Source: Streptomyces sp. OR43
GTDB lineage: Bacteria > Actinomycetota > Actinomycetes > Streptomycetales > Streptomycetaceae
DNA length: 61,327 bases
Assembly: GCF_008042275.1 (NCBI RefSeq)
Contig: NZ_RDBK01000043.1
Location: forward strand, 197,179 to 258,505
Direction of reading: 5' to 3'
Part shown: piece by piece, positions 1 to 7,992 of the stretch
Layout: each line of letters begins with the position of its first letter
How positions within the stretch are numbered: the first letter of the stretch is position 1
Translations under genes and position numbers: made by a program
The notes under the pieces: generated by a model
Database searches by the model: none
What the model saw: the letters and a program-made list of their open reading frames with translations, nothing else
Told to the model about the DNA's origin: nothing

Positions 1-140
1 GTGTGAAGACCGGTGTCGGCGGCAGCGTCGGACCGGACACCACCCAGATCGCGGCGGGAGCCGGCGTACTCGCCGCGACCGCCGTAGGCGGAGCCTGGCT
101 CCTGCGTCGCCGGGCGAGCGGCACGCAGGACGGCAGCTGA
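1..140 (+). CDS. C-terminal end of a membrane-anchored protein (partial)
   Basis: Only the last 45 codons are inside the window, in the frame starting at base 3 and ending at TGA 138-140. The visible peptide has a polar stretch, an Ala/Gly/Val-rich hydrophobic segment (from IAAGAGVL to GGAW), then LLRRRAS and a short polar tail. This is the usual shape of a C-terminal membrane anchor with positive stop-transfer residues on the inside. I see no LPXTG or LAXTG motif in the visible part, though it could lie just upstream. It sits directly before a class F sortase gene on the same strand, so the two are probably co-transcribed and may be enzyme and substrate, which is inference. The function of the missing part is unknown. 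Confidence 0.55.
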   Translation, partial: VKTGVGGSVGPDTTQIAAGAGVLAATAVGGAWLLRRRASGTQDGS

Positions 141-232
141 CGGAGACTTCCACCTCTCCGTACCGCCCGGTTTCCGTCCCGGTGGCCCCGCGCCACCGGG
201 ACGGGACCCTTCTCTCTCTCCGGAGGACGACC

Positions 233-856
233 GTGTCCCAGAAGGCCAAGGGCTGGCTGCTCGTCGTCGCGGCGCTGGCCGGCCTCTGGCTGGTCCGGAA
301 CGGCGCGGACACCCGGCTGACCCCGCCGGCCCCGGCCGCCGCCGACGCCTTCGCCGCCGGCCCCGGACTGCTGCCCGGATCCCCGGTCGCCGACCCGCTG
401 CGGCCCTCCGCGCCCGTCCGCATCACGATCCCGGGCATCCGGGTGGACGCCCCGATGATGCGGCTCGGACTGGGACCGGACGGCAGCCTCGACGTACCGC
501 CGGCCGATGACACCGACCTCGTCGGCTGGTACGAGGACGGCCCGCCGCCCGGCGCCAAGGGCACCGCGATCGTCGCCGGGCACGTCGACAACGACCGGGG
601 CCCGTCCGTCTTCTACGACCTGGGGTCGATGAAGAAGGGCAGCACCGTCGAGGTACTCCGCCAGGACGGCCGCACCGCCGTCTTCTCGGTCGACGCGATC
701 GAGGTGTACGACAACGAGGACTTCCCCGACCGACGGGTCTACGGGGCCTCGGAGCACGCCTCGCTGCGTCTGATCACCTGCGGCGGCGGGTTCTCCCCGT
801 CGACCGGTTACGAGGGCAACGTGGTGGCGTACGCCCATCTCACCGGCGTGCGCTGA
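233..856 (+). CDS. class F sortase
   Basis: Cysteine transpeptidase of the sortase superfamily, 207 aa, expected on the outer face of the membrane. An N-terminal hydrophobic segment (GWLLVVAALAGLWLV) acts as uncleaved anchor, followed by a Pro/Ala-rich linker. The sortase barrel starts at about residue 63 (IPGIRVDAP). The catalytic His is in AGHVDN (about residue 117) and the Cys in LITCGG (about residue 183). An Arg at the usual place after the Cys is not obvious, because the motif there reads GYEGNVVAYA. I chose GTG at 233 because GGAGGA lies 5 nt upstream; the frame is open back to 182 but without a ribosome site. Class F sortases are common in actinobacteria and their substrates are poorly known. 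Confidence 0.85.
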   Translation: MSQKAKGWLLVVAALAGLWLVRNGADTRLTPPAPAAADAFAAGPGLLPGSPVADPLRPSAPVRITIPGIRVDAPMMRLGLGPDGSLDVPPADDTDLVGWYEDGPPPGAKGTAIVAGHVDNDRGPSVFYDLGSMKKGSTVEVLRQDGRTAVFSVDAIEVYDNEDFPDRRVYGASEHASLRLITCGGGFSPSTGYEGNVVAYAHLTGVR

Positions 857-878
857 GGCCGGGCCCGGCCCCGTACCG

Positions 879-1667
879 TCAGGCCTGCCACTGGTCGAAG
901 GCGAGCTTCGCGACCAGCGAGAAGACCACCACCAGCAGCACCCCGCGGACGAACTCGCTGCCCTTGCGCAGCGCCATCCGCGCCCCGAACAGGCCGCCCG
1001 CCAGGTTGAACACCGCCATCAGCGCGGCCAGCTGCCACATCACGTTGCCCTGGTAGGCGAACATCGCCAGCGCCCCGCCGTTGGTGCAGACGTTGACGAT
1101 CTTCGCCGTGGCGGAGGCCGTCACCAGGTCGAGGTGGAGCACCGCGGTGAGCGCCAGTACGAGGAAGGTGCCGGTGCCCGGTCCGAACAGCCCGTCGTAC
1201 AGGCCGATGCCGCCACCCACCAGGACGATCGCGGTGACGGTGCGGGCCCGGGTGACCGCGGGCGCCGTGCCGTCCTCGGCGGACCGGCCGAACTGGGGCC
1301 GCAGCATCACGAACGCGGCGACGGCCACCAGCACCACCATGATCACCGGGCGCAGCACGTCGCTGCTGATCCCGGCGGCGAAGAAGGCACCGGTCATCGA
1401 TCCGGCGAGCGCCGCCAGCCCGATCCGCAGCGCCGTGCCGACCTTCACGGGCGCCTTGCGCGCATAGGTGACGGCGGCGCCCGAGGTGCCGACGATCGCG
1501 ACGGCCTTGTTCGTGCCGAGGATCTGGGCGGCCGGGACGTGCGGCAGTCCGAGCAGCAGTGCGGGCAGCAGGAGGAGTCCGCCGCCCCCGACCACGGCGT
1601 CGATCCAGCCGGCCGCGGCTGCGGCGAGGCAGAGCACGACGAGAGTGGTCAGGGTGATGTCAGGCAT
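879..1667 (-). CDS. TauE/SafE (TSUP) family membrane permease
   Basis: A 262-aa integral membrane protein of the sulfite exporter TauE/SafE family. The family moves small anions or organosulfur compounds across the membrane, but the substrate cannot be read from sequence. The N-terminal half has the family signature GWIDAVVGGGGLLLLPALLL followed by GTNKAVAIVGTSGAA, and the second half has an inverted-topology-like repeat beginning GLYDGLFGPGTGTF. About eight membrane segments are visible. The start is the ATG giving MPDITLTTL; an in-frame extension of 14 codons lacks typical features. It is convergent with the sortase gene and divergent from the nitrite operon. Confidence 0.88.
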   Translation of the reverse strand: MPDITLTTLVVLCLAAAAAGWIDAVVGGGGLLLLPALLLGLPHVPAAQILGTNKAVAIVGTSGAAVTYARKAPVKVGTALRIGLAALAGSMTGAFFAAGISSDVLRPVIMVVLVAVAAFVMLRPQFGRSAEDGTAPAVTRARTVTAIVLVGGGIGLYDGLFGPGTGTFLVLALTAVLHLDLVTASATAKIVNVCTNGGALAMFAYQGNVMWQLAALMAVFNLAGGLFGARMALRKGSEFVRGVLLVVVFSLVAKLAFDQWQA

Positions 1668-1788
1668 GGTCGCGACCTTAAGGAAGCGGTACGTGCCCCG
1701 TCCAACCATCCCGGGATTCTTGAGCCAATTCTGAGCTCGGGGCCGTCAGCGGCCCTCACAGGCGCGTTCCGCGGACGCTGAGCGCAAG

Positions 1789-1839
1789 GTTCCTCCCGGG
1801 AAACAGTGGGGATCCGGACGGGTAACACCCCCCGGTCAC
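1789..1839 (+). promoter_or_regulatory. candidate GlnR box upstream of the nitrite reductase operon
   Basis: Four five-base elements occur with exact 11-nt spacing: GTTCC (1789), GAAAC (1800), GATCC (1811) and GTAAC (1822), followed by GTCAC at 1835. The actinobacterial GlnR consensus is alternating GTnAC and GAAAC elements with 6-nt gaps. Two of the four are perfect elements and two are degenerate. The operon downstream encodes nitrite assimilation, a known GlnR target class in Streptomyces. The box lies 11-61 nt before the ATG at 1850. The assignment is by eye. Confidence 0.5.
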
Positions 1840-1849
1840 GCTTCCTTTC

Positions 1850-3064
1850 ATGAGGACACGGACGGAGAACACGGCGCGGGTGGTGGTGATCGGCGCCGGG
1901 ATGGCGGGCGCACGCCTGGCCGCCCGGGTGCCCGATGTCACCGTCATCGGCGAGGAGCCGCACGCCCCCTACAACCGGGTCCTGCTGGCCGAGGTGCTGG
2001 CCGGGCGCTATCCGGCGGACGTGATCGCCCTTCCCCCGGCCGAGGTCAGGCGCGGGGTGCGGGCGGTGCGGATCGACCGGGACGACCGGCTGGTGCACTG
2101 CGACGACGGAAGTGTGGTGCGCTACGGGCGGCTGGTACTGGCGACCGGCTCCAACCCGGTACTCCCGCCGCTGCGCGGGCTCGGGAACACGATGCCGGAC
2201 GGGGTGCACGCCTTCCGCACGCTCGACGACTGCCTGGCGCTGCGCGCCTCGGTGCGGCCGGGGGTGAACGCGGTCGTCATCGGCGGCGGCCTCCTGGGCG
2301 TGTCGGCGGCCCGGGCGCTGGCCGAGTGCGGCGCCCAGGTGGTGCTGGCCCAGCAGGGCGAGCACCTCATGGAGCGGCAGCTGGACGCGGAGTCGGCCGG
2401 GCTGCTCCGGAGCCATCTGGAGTCCCTCGGCGTCGAGGTGCACACCGAGTGCCGGGTCCGCGGGCTGCGCTGCGCCAACGGCGCGGTCCGGGCGGTGGAG
2501 CTCGCCGACGGTTACGAGCTGGCGGCCGAGATCACCGTGCTGGCCTGCGGGGTGCGTCCCCGGACGGGCCTCGCGCAGGCGGCCGGTCTGGAGGTCCGCA
2601 AGGGCGTCGTCGTCGACGACGAGCTGCGCACCTCCGATCCGTACATCCACGCCGTGGGCGACTGCGCCGAGCACCGCTCCACCGTGTACGGGCTCGCGGG
2701 GCCGGCGCTGGAGCAGGCCGATGTGCTCGCGGAAGTCCTCGCGGGCCGGCCGGCACGGTACGAAGGCACCCGGGCCCTGACCCGGCTGACGCTCAACGGC
2801 CCGGCCGACCCCGGTACGGCGTCGCTCGACCTCGCCGCCTTCGGCGACTCCCGGCCGCTGCCCGGCGACGACGTGATCCGGCTGGCCGACGCCACCCGGG
2901 GCGCGTACCGCACGGTCGTCGTGCGCGGCGACCGGCTGGCGGGCGGTGTGCTGCTCGGCGATCTCGCCGCGGTCGGCACCCTGGCCCGCACCTGGCAGGA
3001 CGACGCGCCGCTCCCCGCCGAAACGTCCCTGCTCCACCTGCTCACCAACGACGGAGGCTTCTGA
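1850..3064 (+). CDS. FAD/NAD(P)H-dependent oxidoreductase, NirB-like electron-transfer subunit
   Basis: A 404-aa pyridine-nucleotide disulfide oxidoreductase-type flavoprotein. It has an N-terminal FAD dinucleotide-binding motif (VVVIGAGMAGARLA, residues about 11-24), the ATGSNP segment, a second nucleotide-binding motif for NAD(P)H (VVIGGGLLGVSAARAL, about 142-157) and the FAD-closing motif YIHAVGDCAEH (about 264-274). It resembles the reductase half of NirB without siroheme domains. It is the first gene of a tight operon, 1 nt before nirB, and probably supplies electrons for nitrite reduction. In S. coelicolor a similar extra gene stands next to nirB. No clear ribosome site precedes the ATG; a weak CACGCT lies 7 nt upstream. 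Confidence 0.87.
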   Translation: MRTRTENTARVVVIGAGMAGARLAARVPDVTVIGEEPHAPYNRVLLAEVLAGRYPADVIALPPAEVRRGVRAVRIDRDDRLVHCDDGSVVRYGRLVLATGSNPVLPPLRGLGNTMPDGVHAFRTLDDCLALRASVRPGVNAVVIGGGLLGVSAARALAECGAQVVLAQQGEHLMERQLDAESAGLLRSHLESLGVEVHTECRVRGLRCANGAVRAVELADGYELAAEITVLACGVRPRTGLAQAAGLEVRKGVVVDDELRTSDPYIHAVGDCAEHRSTVYGLAGPALEQADVLAEVLAGRPARYEGTRALTRLTLNGPADPGTASLDLAAFGDSRPLPGDDVIRLADATRGAYRTVVVRGDRLAGGVLLGDLAAVGTLARTWQDDAPLPAETSLLHLLTNDGGF

Positions 3065-3065
3065 G

Positions 3066-5660
3066 ATGCCGGTGTCCACCTTCCCGACCCCCCACACCTC
3101 CACCGCAGCGGCCACGGCGACCATCGTGGTCGTCGGGCACGGAATGGTCGGCCAGCGGTTCCTGGAGGCTCTCGCCGACCGGGGGCTGACGCCCGCCGCC
3201 GGCACCGCCCGCGTCGTCGTCCTGTGCGAGGAGCCCCGCCCCGCCTACGACCGGGTGCAGCTGACCTCGTACTTCTCGGGGAAGACCCCCGAGGACCTGT
3301 CGCTGGTCGAGCAGGGCTTCATGGAGCGGCACGGCTTCGAGCTGCGGGTCGGTGACCCCGCCGAGTCGCTGGACCGCGAGGCGCGCACGGTCACCGCCCG
3401 TTCCGGCGAGACCTTCCGCTACGACACGCTGGTGCTGGCCACCGGCTCCTACCCGTTCGTCCCGCCCGTCCCGGGCAAGGACGCCGAGGGCTGTTTCGTC
3501 TACCGCACGATCGAGGACCTGCTCGCGATCGAGGAGTACGCGAAGACGGCGACGACCGGCGCGGTCGTCGGCGGCGGGCTCCTCGGGCTGGAGGCGGCGG
3601 GCGCGCTGAAGGGGCTCGGACTCGACACCCACGTGGTGGAGTTCGCGCCCCGGCTGATGCCCGTCCAGATCGACGAGGGCGGCGGCGCGGCGCTGCTGCG
3701 CACCATCGAGAACATGGGCCTGACCGTCCACACGGGCGTCGGCACCCAGGAGGTCACCGCGGGCGAGGACGGCTCGGTGAACGGGATGTCGCTCTCCGAC
3801 GGCTCATCGCTCGCCACGGACCTGGTGGTCTTCTCGGCCGGCGTCAGGCCCCGCGACCAGCTGGCCCGGGACTGCGGACTCGCGGTCGGGCAGCGCGGCG
3901 GCATCATCGTCGACGAGGAGTGCCGCACCTCCGACCCGGCGGTGTTCGCGATCGGCGAGTGCGCGCTCGCCGCCGACGGCCGGGTGTACGGACTGGTGGC
4001 GCCCGGGTACGAGATGGCGCAGACGGCCGCCGGGGTGATCGCGGGCAAGGAGGCGTCGTTCACCGGCGCCGACCTGTCGACGAAGCTGAAGCTGCTCGGT
4101 GTGGACGTGGCGTCCTTCGGTGACGCCCACGGCACCTCCGAGGGCTGCCTGGACGTCGTGTACGCGGACTCCCGCTCCGGCGTCTACAAGAAGCTGGTGA
4201 TCGGCCAGGACGGGACGCTGCTCGGCGGGGTGCTCGTCGGGGACGCCGACCAGTACGGCACGCTGCGCCCGATGACGGGCACGGTCCTGCCGGTCGCCCC
4301 CGAGCAGCTGGTCCTGCCGGCCGGCGCGGGCGGCCCGGTCACCCTCGGCCCCTCCTCGCTGCCCGACGAGGCCGTGATCTGCTCCTGCCACAACGTCACC
4401 AAGGGCGCGATCTGCGAGCACAGCACGCTGCCCGAGGTGAAGAAGTGCACCAAGGCCGGTACCGGCTGCGGCAGTTGCGTGAAGGTCATCGGCCAGCTGC
4501 TCCCGCAGAGCCAGGACAAGGGCCTGTGCGGCTGCTTCGCGTACACCCGCAGCGAGCTGTACGAGATCGTCCGCACCCTGGAGCTCACGTCGTACGCCGA
4601 ACTGCTCGACTCGCACGGCCGTGAGGCGGCGCGCGGGGGCGACGGCTGCGAGGTCTGCAAGCCCACGGTCGGCTCGATCATCGCCTCGCTGGCTCCCACG
4701 GTCGGCGCGAGCGGCTATGTCCTGGACGGCGAACAGGCGGCCCTCCAGGACACCAACGACCACTTCCTGGCCAACCTCCAGCGCAACGGTTCGTACTCGA
4801 TCGTGCCGCGCATCCCCGGCGGTGAGATCACGCCGGAGAAGCTGATCGTGATCGGCGAGGTGGCCCGCGACTTCGGCCTCTACACCAAGATCACCGGTGG
4901 TCAGCGGATCGATCTGTTCGGCGCCCGCGTCGACCAGCTGCCGCTGATCTGGACCCGGCTGGTCGACGCGGGCTTCGAGTCGGGGCACGCGTACGGGAAG
5001 TCGCTGCGGACGGTCAAGTCCTGTGTGGGGCAGACCTGGTGCCGCTACGGCGTGCAGGACTCCGTGAAGATGGCGATCGACCTGGAGCTGCGCTACCGGG
5101 GCCTGCGCTCCCCGCACAAGCTGAAGTCGGCGGTCTCCGGATGCGCCCGGGAATGCGCCGAGGCGCGCGGCAAGGACTTCGGGATCATCGCCACGGCCGG
5201 CGGCTGGAACCTCTACGTGGGCGGCAACGGCGGCGCCACCCCGCGCCACGCGGACCTGCTCGCCCAGGACATGTCCGACGCCGAACTGGTCCGCCTCATC
5301 GACCGGTTCCTGATGTTCTACATCCGCACGGCGGACCGGCTGGAGCGCACCTCGACCTGGCTGGACCGGATCGAGGGCGGCCTGGAGCACGTACGGGATG
5401 TCGTCGTCCACGACTCGCTGGGGCTCTGCGACGAGCTGGAGCGGCTGATGGCCGACCACGTCCGCGGCTACCGCGACGAGTGGGCCGAGACCATCAACGA
5501 CCCGGAGCGGCTGCGCCGCTTCGTCACCTTCGTCAACGCACCCGACGCTCCCGATCCGTCGGTGCGGTTCGTCCCGGAACGCGACCAGGTCAAGCCCGAT
5601 CTGGACATCCTCGCGGGCCCGGTTCTCGCCATCCGCACTCTTGAAGGGACCGCCTCCTGA
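3066..5660 (+). CDS. nirB: assimilatory nitrite reductase [NAD(P)H] large subunit
   Basis: An 864-aa siroheme enzyme reducing nitrite to ammonium in the cytoplasm. The domains in order are: FAD/NAD(P)H reductase (IVVVGHGMVGQRFLEAL near the N-terminus, AVVGGGLLGLEAAGAL, FAIGECA); BFD-like [2Fe-2S] domain with CSCHNVTKG (Cys about 439 and 441) and CTKAGTGCGSC; nitrite/sulfite reductase ferredoxin-like repeats; and the siroheme-[4Fe-4S] ligands C-x5-C (CVGQTWC, about 653-659) and C-x3-C (CAREC, about 693-697). All ligands are intact. The start is ATG 3066, 1 nt after the stop of the flavoprotein gene; the frame extends upstream only as overlap. It is followed by nirD with a 1-nt TGATG overlap, so translational coupling is likely. 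Confidence 0.96.
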   Translation: MPVSTFPTPHTSTAAATATIVVVGHGMVGQRFLEALADRGLTPAAGTARVVVLCEEPRPAYDRVQLTSYFSGKTPEDLSLVEQGFMERHGFELRVGDPAESLDREARTVTARSGETFRYDTLVLATGSYPFVPPVPGKDAEGCFVYRTIEDLLAIEEYAKTATTGAVVGGGLLGLEAAGALKGLGLDTHVVEFAPRLMPVQIDEGGGAALLRTIENMGLTVHTGVGTQEVTAGEDGSVNGMSLSDGSSLATDLVVFSAGVRPRDQLARDCGLAVGQRGGIIVDEECRTSDPAVFAIGECALAADGRVYGLVAPGYEMAQTAAGVIAGKEASFTGADLSTKLKLLGVDVASFGDAHGTSEGCLDVVYADSRSGVYKKLVIGQDGTLLGGVLVGDADQYGTLRPMTGTVLPVAPEQLVLPAGAGGPVTLGPSSLPDEAVICSCHNVTKGAICEHSTLPEVKKCTKAGTGCGSCVKVIGQLLPQSQDKGLCGCFAYTRSELYEIVRTLELTSYAELLDSHGREAARGGDGCEVCKPTVGSIIASLAPTVGASGYVLDGEQAALQDTNDHFLANLQRNGSYSIVPRIPGGEITPEKLIVIGEVARDFGLYTKITGGQRIDLFGARVDQLPLIWTRLVDAGFESGHAYGKSLRTVKSCVGQTWCRYGVQDSVKMAIDLELRYRGLRSPHKLKSAVSGCARECAEARGKDFGIIATAGGWNLYVGGNGGATPRHADLLAQDMSDAELVRLIDRFLMFYIRTADRLERTSTWLDRIEGGLEHVRDVVVHDSLGLCDELERLMADHVRGYRDEWAETINDPERLRRFVTFVNAPDAPDPSVRFVPERDQVKPDLDILAGPVLAIRTLEGTAS

Positions 5661-6031
5661 TGACGACCCAGACGATGAACGGGACGCCGGAGACCGCGCA
5701 GGACACCCGGGTCATCCGGCTGGCCGCAGGGACCGACTGGCTCACGGTCTGCGACCGCTCGCTGCTGACGCCCGGCCGCGGGGTCGCGGCCCTCCTCCCG
5801 GACGGCCGGCAGGTCGCGCTGTTCGTGGACCGGGCGGGACGCACGTACGCGATCGACAACCGTGACCCGTTCACCGGCGCGTACGTCCTGTCGCGCGGGC
5901 TGGTCGGTTCGCAGGGCGGGCAGCCGTTCGTCGCCTCTCCGCTCCTGAAGCAGCGCTTCGACCTCGCGACGGGCGCCTGCCTGGACGACGACGAGGTCTC
6001 GGTGCCGGTCTTCGAGGTCCGCGCGGACTGA
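5660..6031 (+). CDS. nirD: nitrite reductase small subunit
   Basis: A 123-aa Rieske-fold subunit that pairs with NirB. Typical family segments are VALFVDRAGRTYAIDNRDPFTGA and a C-terminal RFDLATGACLDDD. As is normal for NirD, the Rieske Cys/His iron-sulfur ligands are absent, so it is a structural partner rather than a redox protein. Its ATG overlaps the nirB stop by one base (TGATG). It is the last gene of the operon. Confidence 0.94.
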   Translation: MTTQTMNGTPETAQDTRVIRLAAGTDWLTVCDRSLLTPGRGVAALLPDGRQVALFVDRAGRTYAIDNRDPFTGAYVLSRGLVGSQGGQPFVASPLLKQRFDLATGACLDDDEVSVPVFEVRAD

Positions 6032-6060
6032 CGGGCGCCGGAAGGCGGCCCGAACGGAGC

Positions 6061-6115
6061 GGTCACGGCCCGTTCACCATCTGTTGACGCTCCGTCAACT
6101 GCGTCCCTCTACTGT
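6061..6115 (+). promoter_or_regulatory. PHO-box-like direct repeats and -10 box before the PhoX-like gene
   Basis: Four 11-nt direct repeat units start exactly every 11 bases: GGTCACGGCCC (6061), GTTCACCATCT (6072), GTTGACGCTCC (6083) and GTCAACTGCGT (6094). This matches the layout of Streptomyces PHO boxes, where PhoP binds GTTCACC-like 11-nt repeats. A TACTGT at 6110-6115 could be the -10. TTGACG at 6084 is 20 nt upstream of it, so activator-assisted recognition is plausible. The gene downstream is a PhoX-like protein, which fits phosphate control. Confidence 0.65.
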
Positions 6116-6178
6116 CCTGACGTTCGACCCGCCGGGCCGACCGGACCGGCGGGCCCTCACGTCACCCGTGGAGTGATC

Positions 6179-7345
6179 GTGGAACGTCGGACCTTCTTGC
6201 GCACAGCGGTGATCGGCGGCTCGGCGGCGGCCTTCGGCGGCACCCTGTGGCGGGGTGCCGCCTTCGCCGGCCCCGCCCAGCCGGCCACCGGCCCGTACGG
6301 CGCGCTCCAGGCGGCCAACGGCAACGGCATCCTGCTGCCGAGCGGCTTCACCAGCAGAATCATCGCCCGCTCGGGGCAGACCGTCCCCGGCACCTCGTAC
6401 GCCTGGCACAGCGCGCCCGACGGGGGCGCCACGTTCGCCGACGGCAGCGGCTGGATCTACGTCTCCAACGCCGAGGTCTCCTCCGGCAGCGGCGGCGGGG
6501 CGAGCGCGGTGCGCTTCAACTCCTCCGGAACCGTCACCTCCGCCTCCCGGATCCTGTCCGGCACCAACAACAACTGCGCGGGCGGGCGAACCCCGTGGAA
6601 CACCTGGCTGTCCTGCGAGGAGGTCAGCCGCGGATTCGTCTACGAGACGGACCCCTGGGGCGTGAACGCCGCCGTGCAGCGCCCGGCGCTGGGCCGGTTC
6701 AAGCACGAGGCCGCGGCGGCCGACCCGGACCACGGGTACGTCTACCTCACCGAGGACGAGACGGACGGGCGCTTCTACCGCTTCCGCCCCACCACCTGGG
6801 GCAACCTGTCCTCCGGCACCCTCCAGGTCCTGGTGGCAGGCACCGGCACCTCCGGCCCGGTGACCTGGGCAACGGTCCCCGACCCGGACGGCTCGCCCAC
6901 CCAGACCCGCTACCAGGTCTCCGGCGCGAAGGTGTTCAACGGCGGCGAGGGCTGCTTCTACGCGGCGGGCACCTGCTGGTTCACCACCAAGGGCGACAAC
7001 CGGGTGTGGGCGTACGACGCGAACGCGTCCGCCCTCTCGCTCGCCTACGACGACTCACTGGTCACCGGCGGCAGCGCCCCGCTCACCGGCGTCGACAACG
7101 TCACCCGGTCCGCGTCGGGCGACCTGTACGTCGCCGAGGACGGCGGGAACATGGAGATCTGCCTGATCACCCCGGACGACACCGTCGCCCCGTTCCTGCG
7201 GATCAGCGGCCAGTCCGGCTCGGAGATCACCGGCCCGGCGTTCTCCCCGGACGGCACCCGGCTCTACTTCTCCTCGCAGCGCGGGACGAGCGGAAGCTCC
7301 TCCGGCGGCATCACGTACGAGGTCACGGGGCCGTTCCGCGGCTGA
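6179..7345 (+). CDS. PhoX-like (DUF839) secreted protein with Tat signal
   Basis: A 388-aa exported protein of the DUF839/PhoX family, whose characterised members are calcium-dependent alkaline phosphatases. The N-terminus has a Tat signal (ERRTFLRTAVIGGS, ending near GAAFA). Mature-part family motifs include SCEEVSRGFVYETDPWG, GRFKHEAAAADP, VYLTEDETDGRFYRF and the C-terminal LTGVDNVTRS...LYVAEDGGNMEI. Phosphatase activity is inferred from family and from the PHO-box-like repeats upstream. I chose GTG 6179 because GGAG lies 5 nt upstream, so the ribosome site decides against GTG 6173. The protein would fold inside and be exported by Tat. Confidence 0.85.
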   Translation: MERRTFLRTAVIGGSAAAFGGTLWRGAAFAGPAQPATGPYGALQAANGNGILLPSGFTSRIIARSGQTVPGTSYAWHSAPDGGATFADGSGWIYVSNAEVSSGSGGGASAVRFNSSGTVTSASRILSGTNNNCAGGRTPWNTWLSCEEVSRGFVYETDPWGVNAAVQRPALGRFKHEAAAADPDHGYVYLTEDETDGRFYRFRPTTWGNLSSGTLQVLVAGTGTSGPVTWATVPDPDGSPTQTRYQVSGAKVFNGGEGCFYAAGTCWFTTKGDNRVWAYDANASALSLAYDDSLVTGGSAPLTGVDNVTRSASGDLYVAEDGGNMEICLITPDDTVAPFLRISGQSGSEITGPAFSPDGTRLYFSSQRGTSGSSSGGITYEVTGPFRG

Positions 7346-7402
7346 CCGGCTCCCCGGCCGCGCGGCGCCCGTACCGGCGGCCGCGCGGCCGTTTCCCCGC
7401 CA

Positions 7403-7822
7403 TCAGGCGGGCTGGCCGCCGGCCTCGACGGCCGCCGGGTCCATCCAGACGACCTCCCAGATGTGGTGGTCCGGGTCCTGGAAGGAGCGGCCGTACATGA
7501 AGCCGAGGTCCTGGGTCTCGTTGGCGGGCGATCCGCCGGAGGCGAGCGCCGTGTCCGCCAGCTCGTCCACCTTCTCGCGGCTCTCGGCACTCAGCGCCAG
7601 GATCACCTCGGTGTGCGTCGAGGCGTCCGTGATCTCCTTCTTGGTGAAGTCCTTGAAGCGCGGCTCCTCCAGGAGCATCGCGAAGATCGTGTCGCTGATG
7701 ACGAGACAGGCGGTGCGCTCGTCGCTGAACTGGGGGTTGAAGGAGTAACCCAGCTTGCCGAAGAAGCCCTTGGTCGTCTCCAGGTCCTTGACCGGCAGGT
7801 TCACGAAAATCATCTGAGGCAT
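7403..7822 (-). CDS. VOC family (glyoxalase/bleomycin resistance-like) protein
   Basis: A 139-aa single-domain protein with the beta-alpha-beta-beta-beta repeats of the vicinal oxygen chelate fold. It begins MIFVNLPVKDLETTKGFFGKLGY and ends with the typical FQDPDHHIWEVVWM, with candidate metal ligands (His, Glu). Members range from glyoxalases to antibiotic-binding proteins, and the substrate is not predictable here. It is an isolated gene, convergent with the PhoX-like gene. A GAGAG lies upstream of its ATG. Confidence 0.85.
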   Translation of the reverse strand: MPQMIFVNLPVKDLETTKGFFGKLGYSFNPQFSDERTACLVISDTIFAMLLEEPRFKDFTKKEITDASTHTEVILALSAESREKVDELADTALASGGSPANETQDLGFMYGRSFQDPDHHIWEVVWMDPAAVEAGGQPA

Positions 7823-7992
7823 GGCCGTCTCGCTCTCTCGGGCTGTTTCCCGTGCGCTGTTGTTCGAACCGCTCTACGACAGGTAGACAGCGGGTCCGCC
7901 GGGAACTCATCGGCGCCGGACGAAATATCCTTCCCGCGCGGCGCCGGACGGAAAACCTCGCCCGCCGCGCGGGAGGCCGGAGCCGGGCGGGC

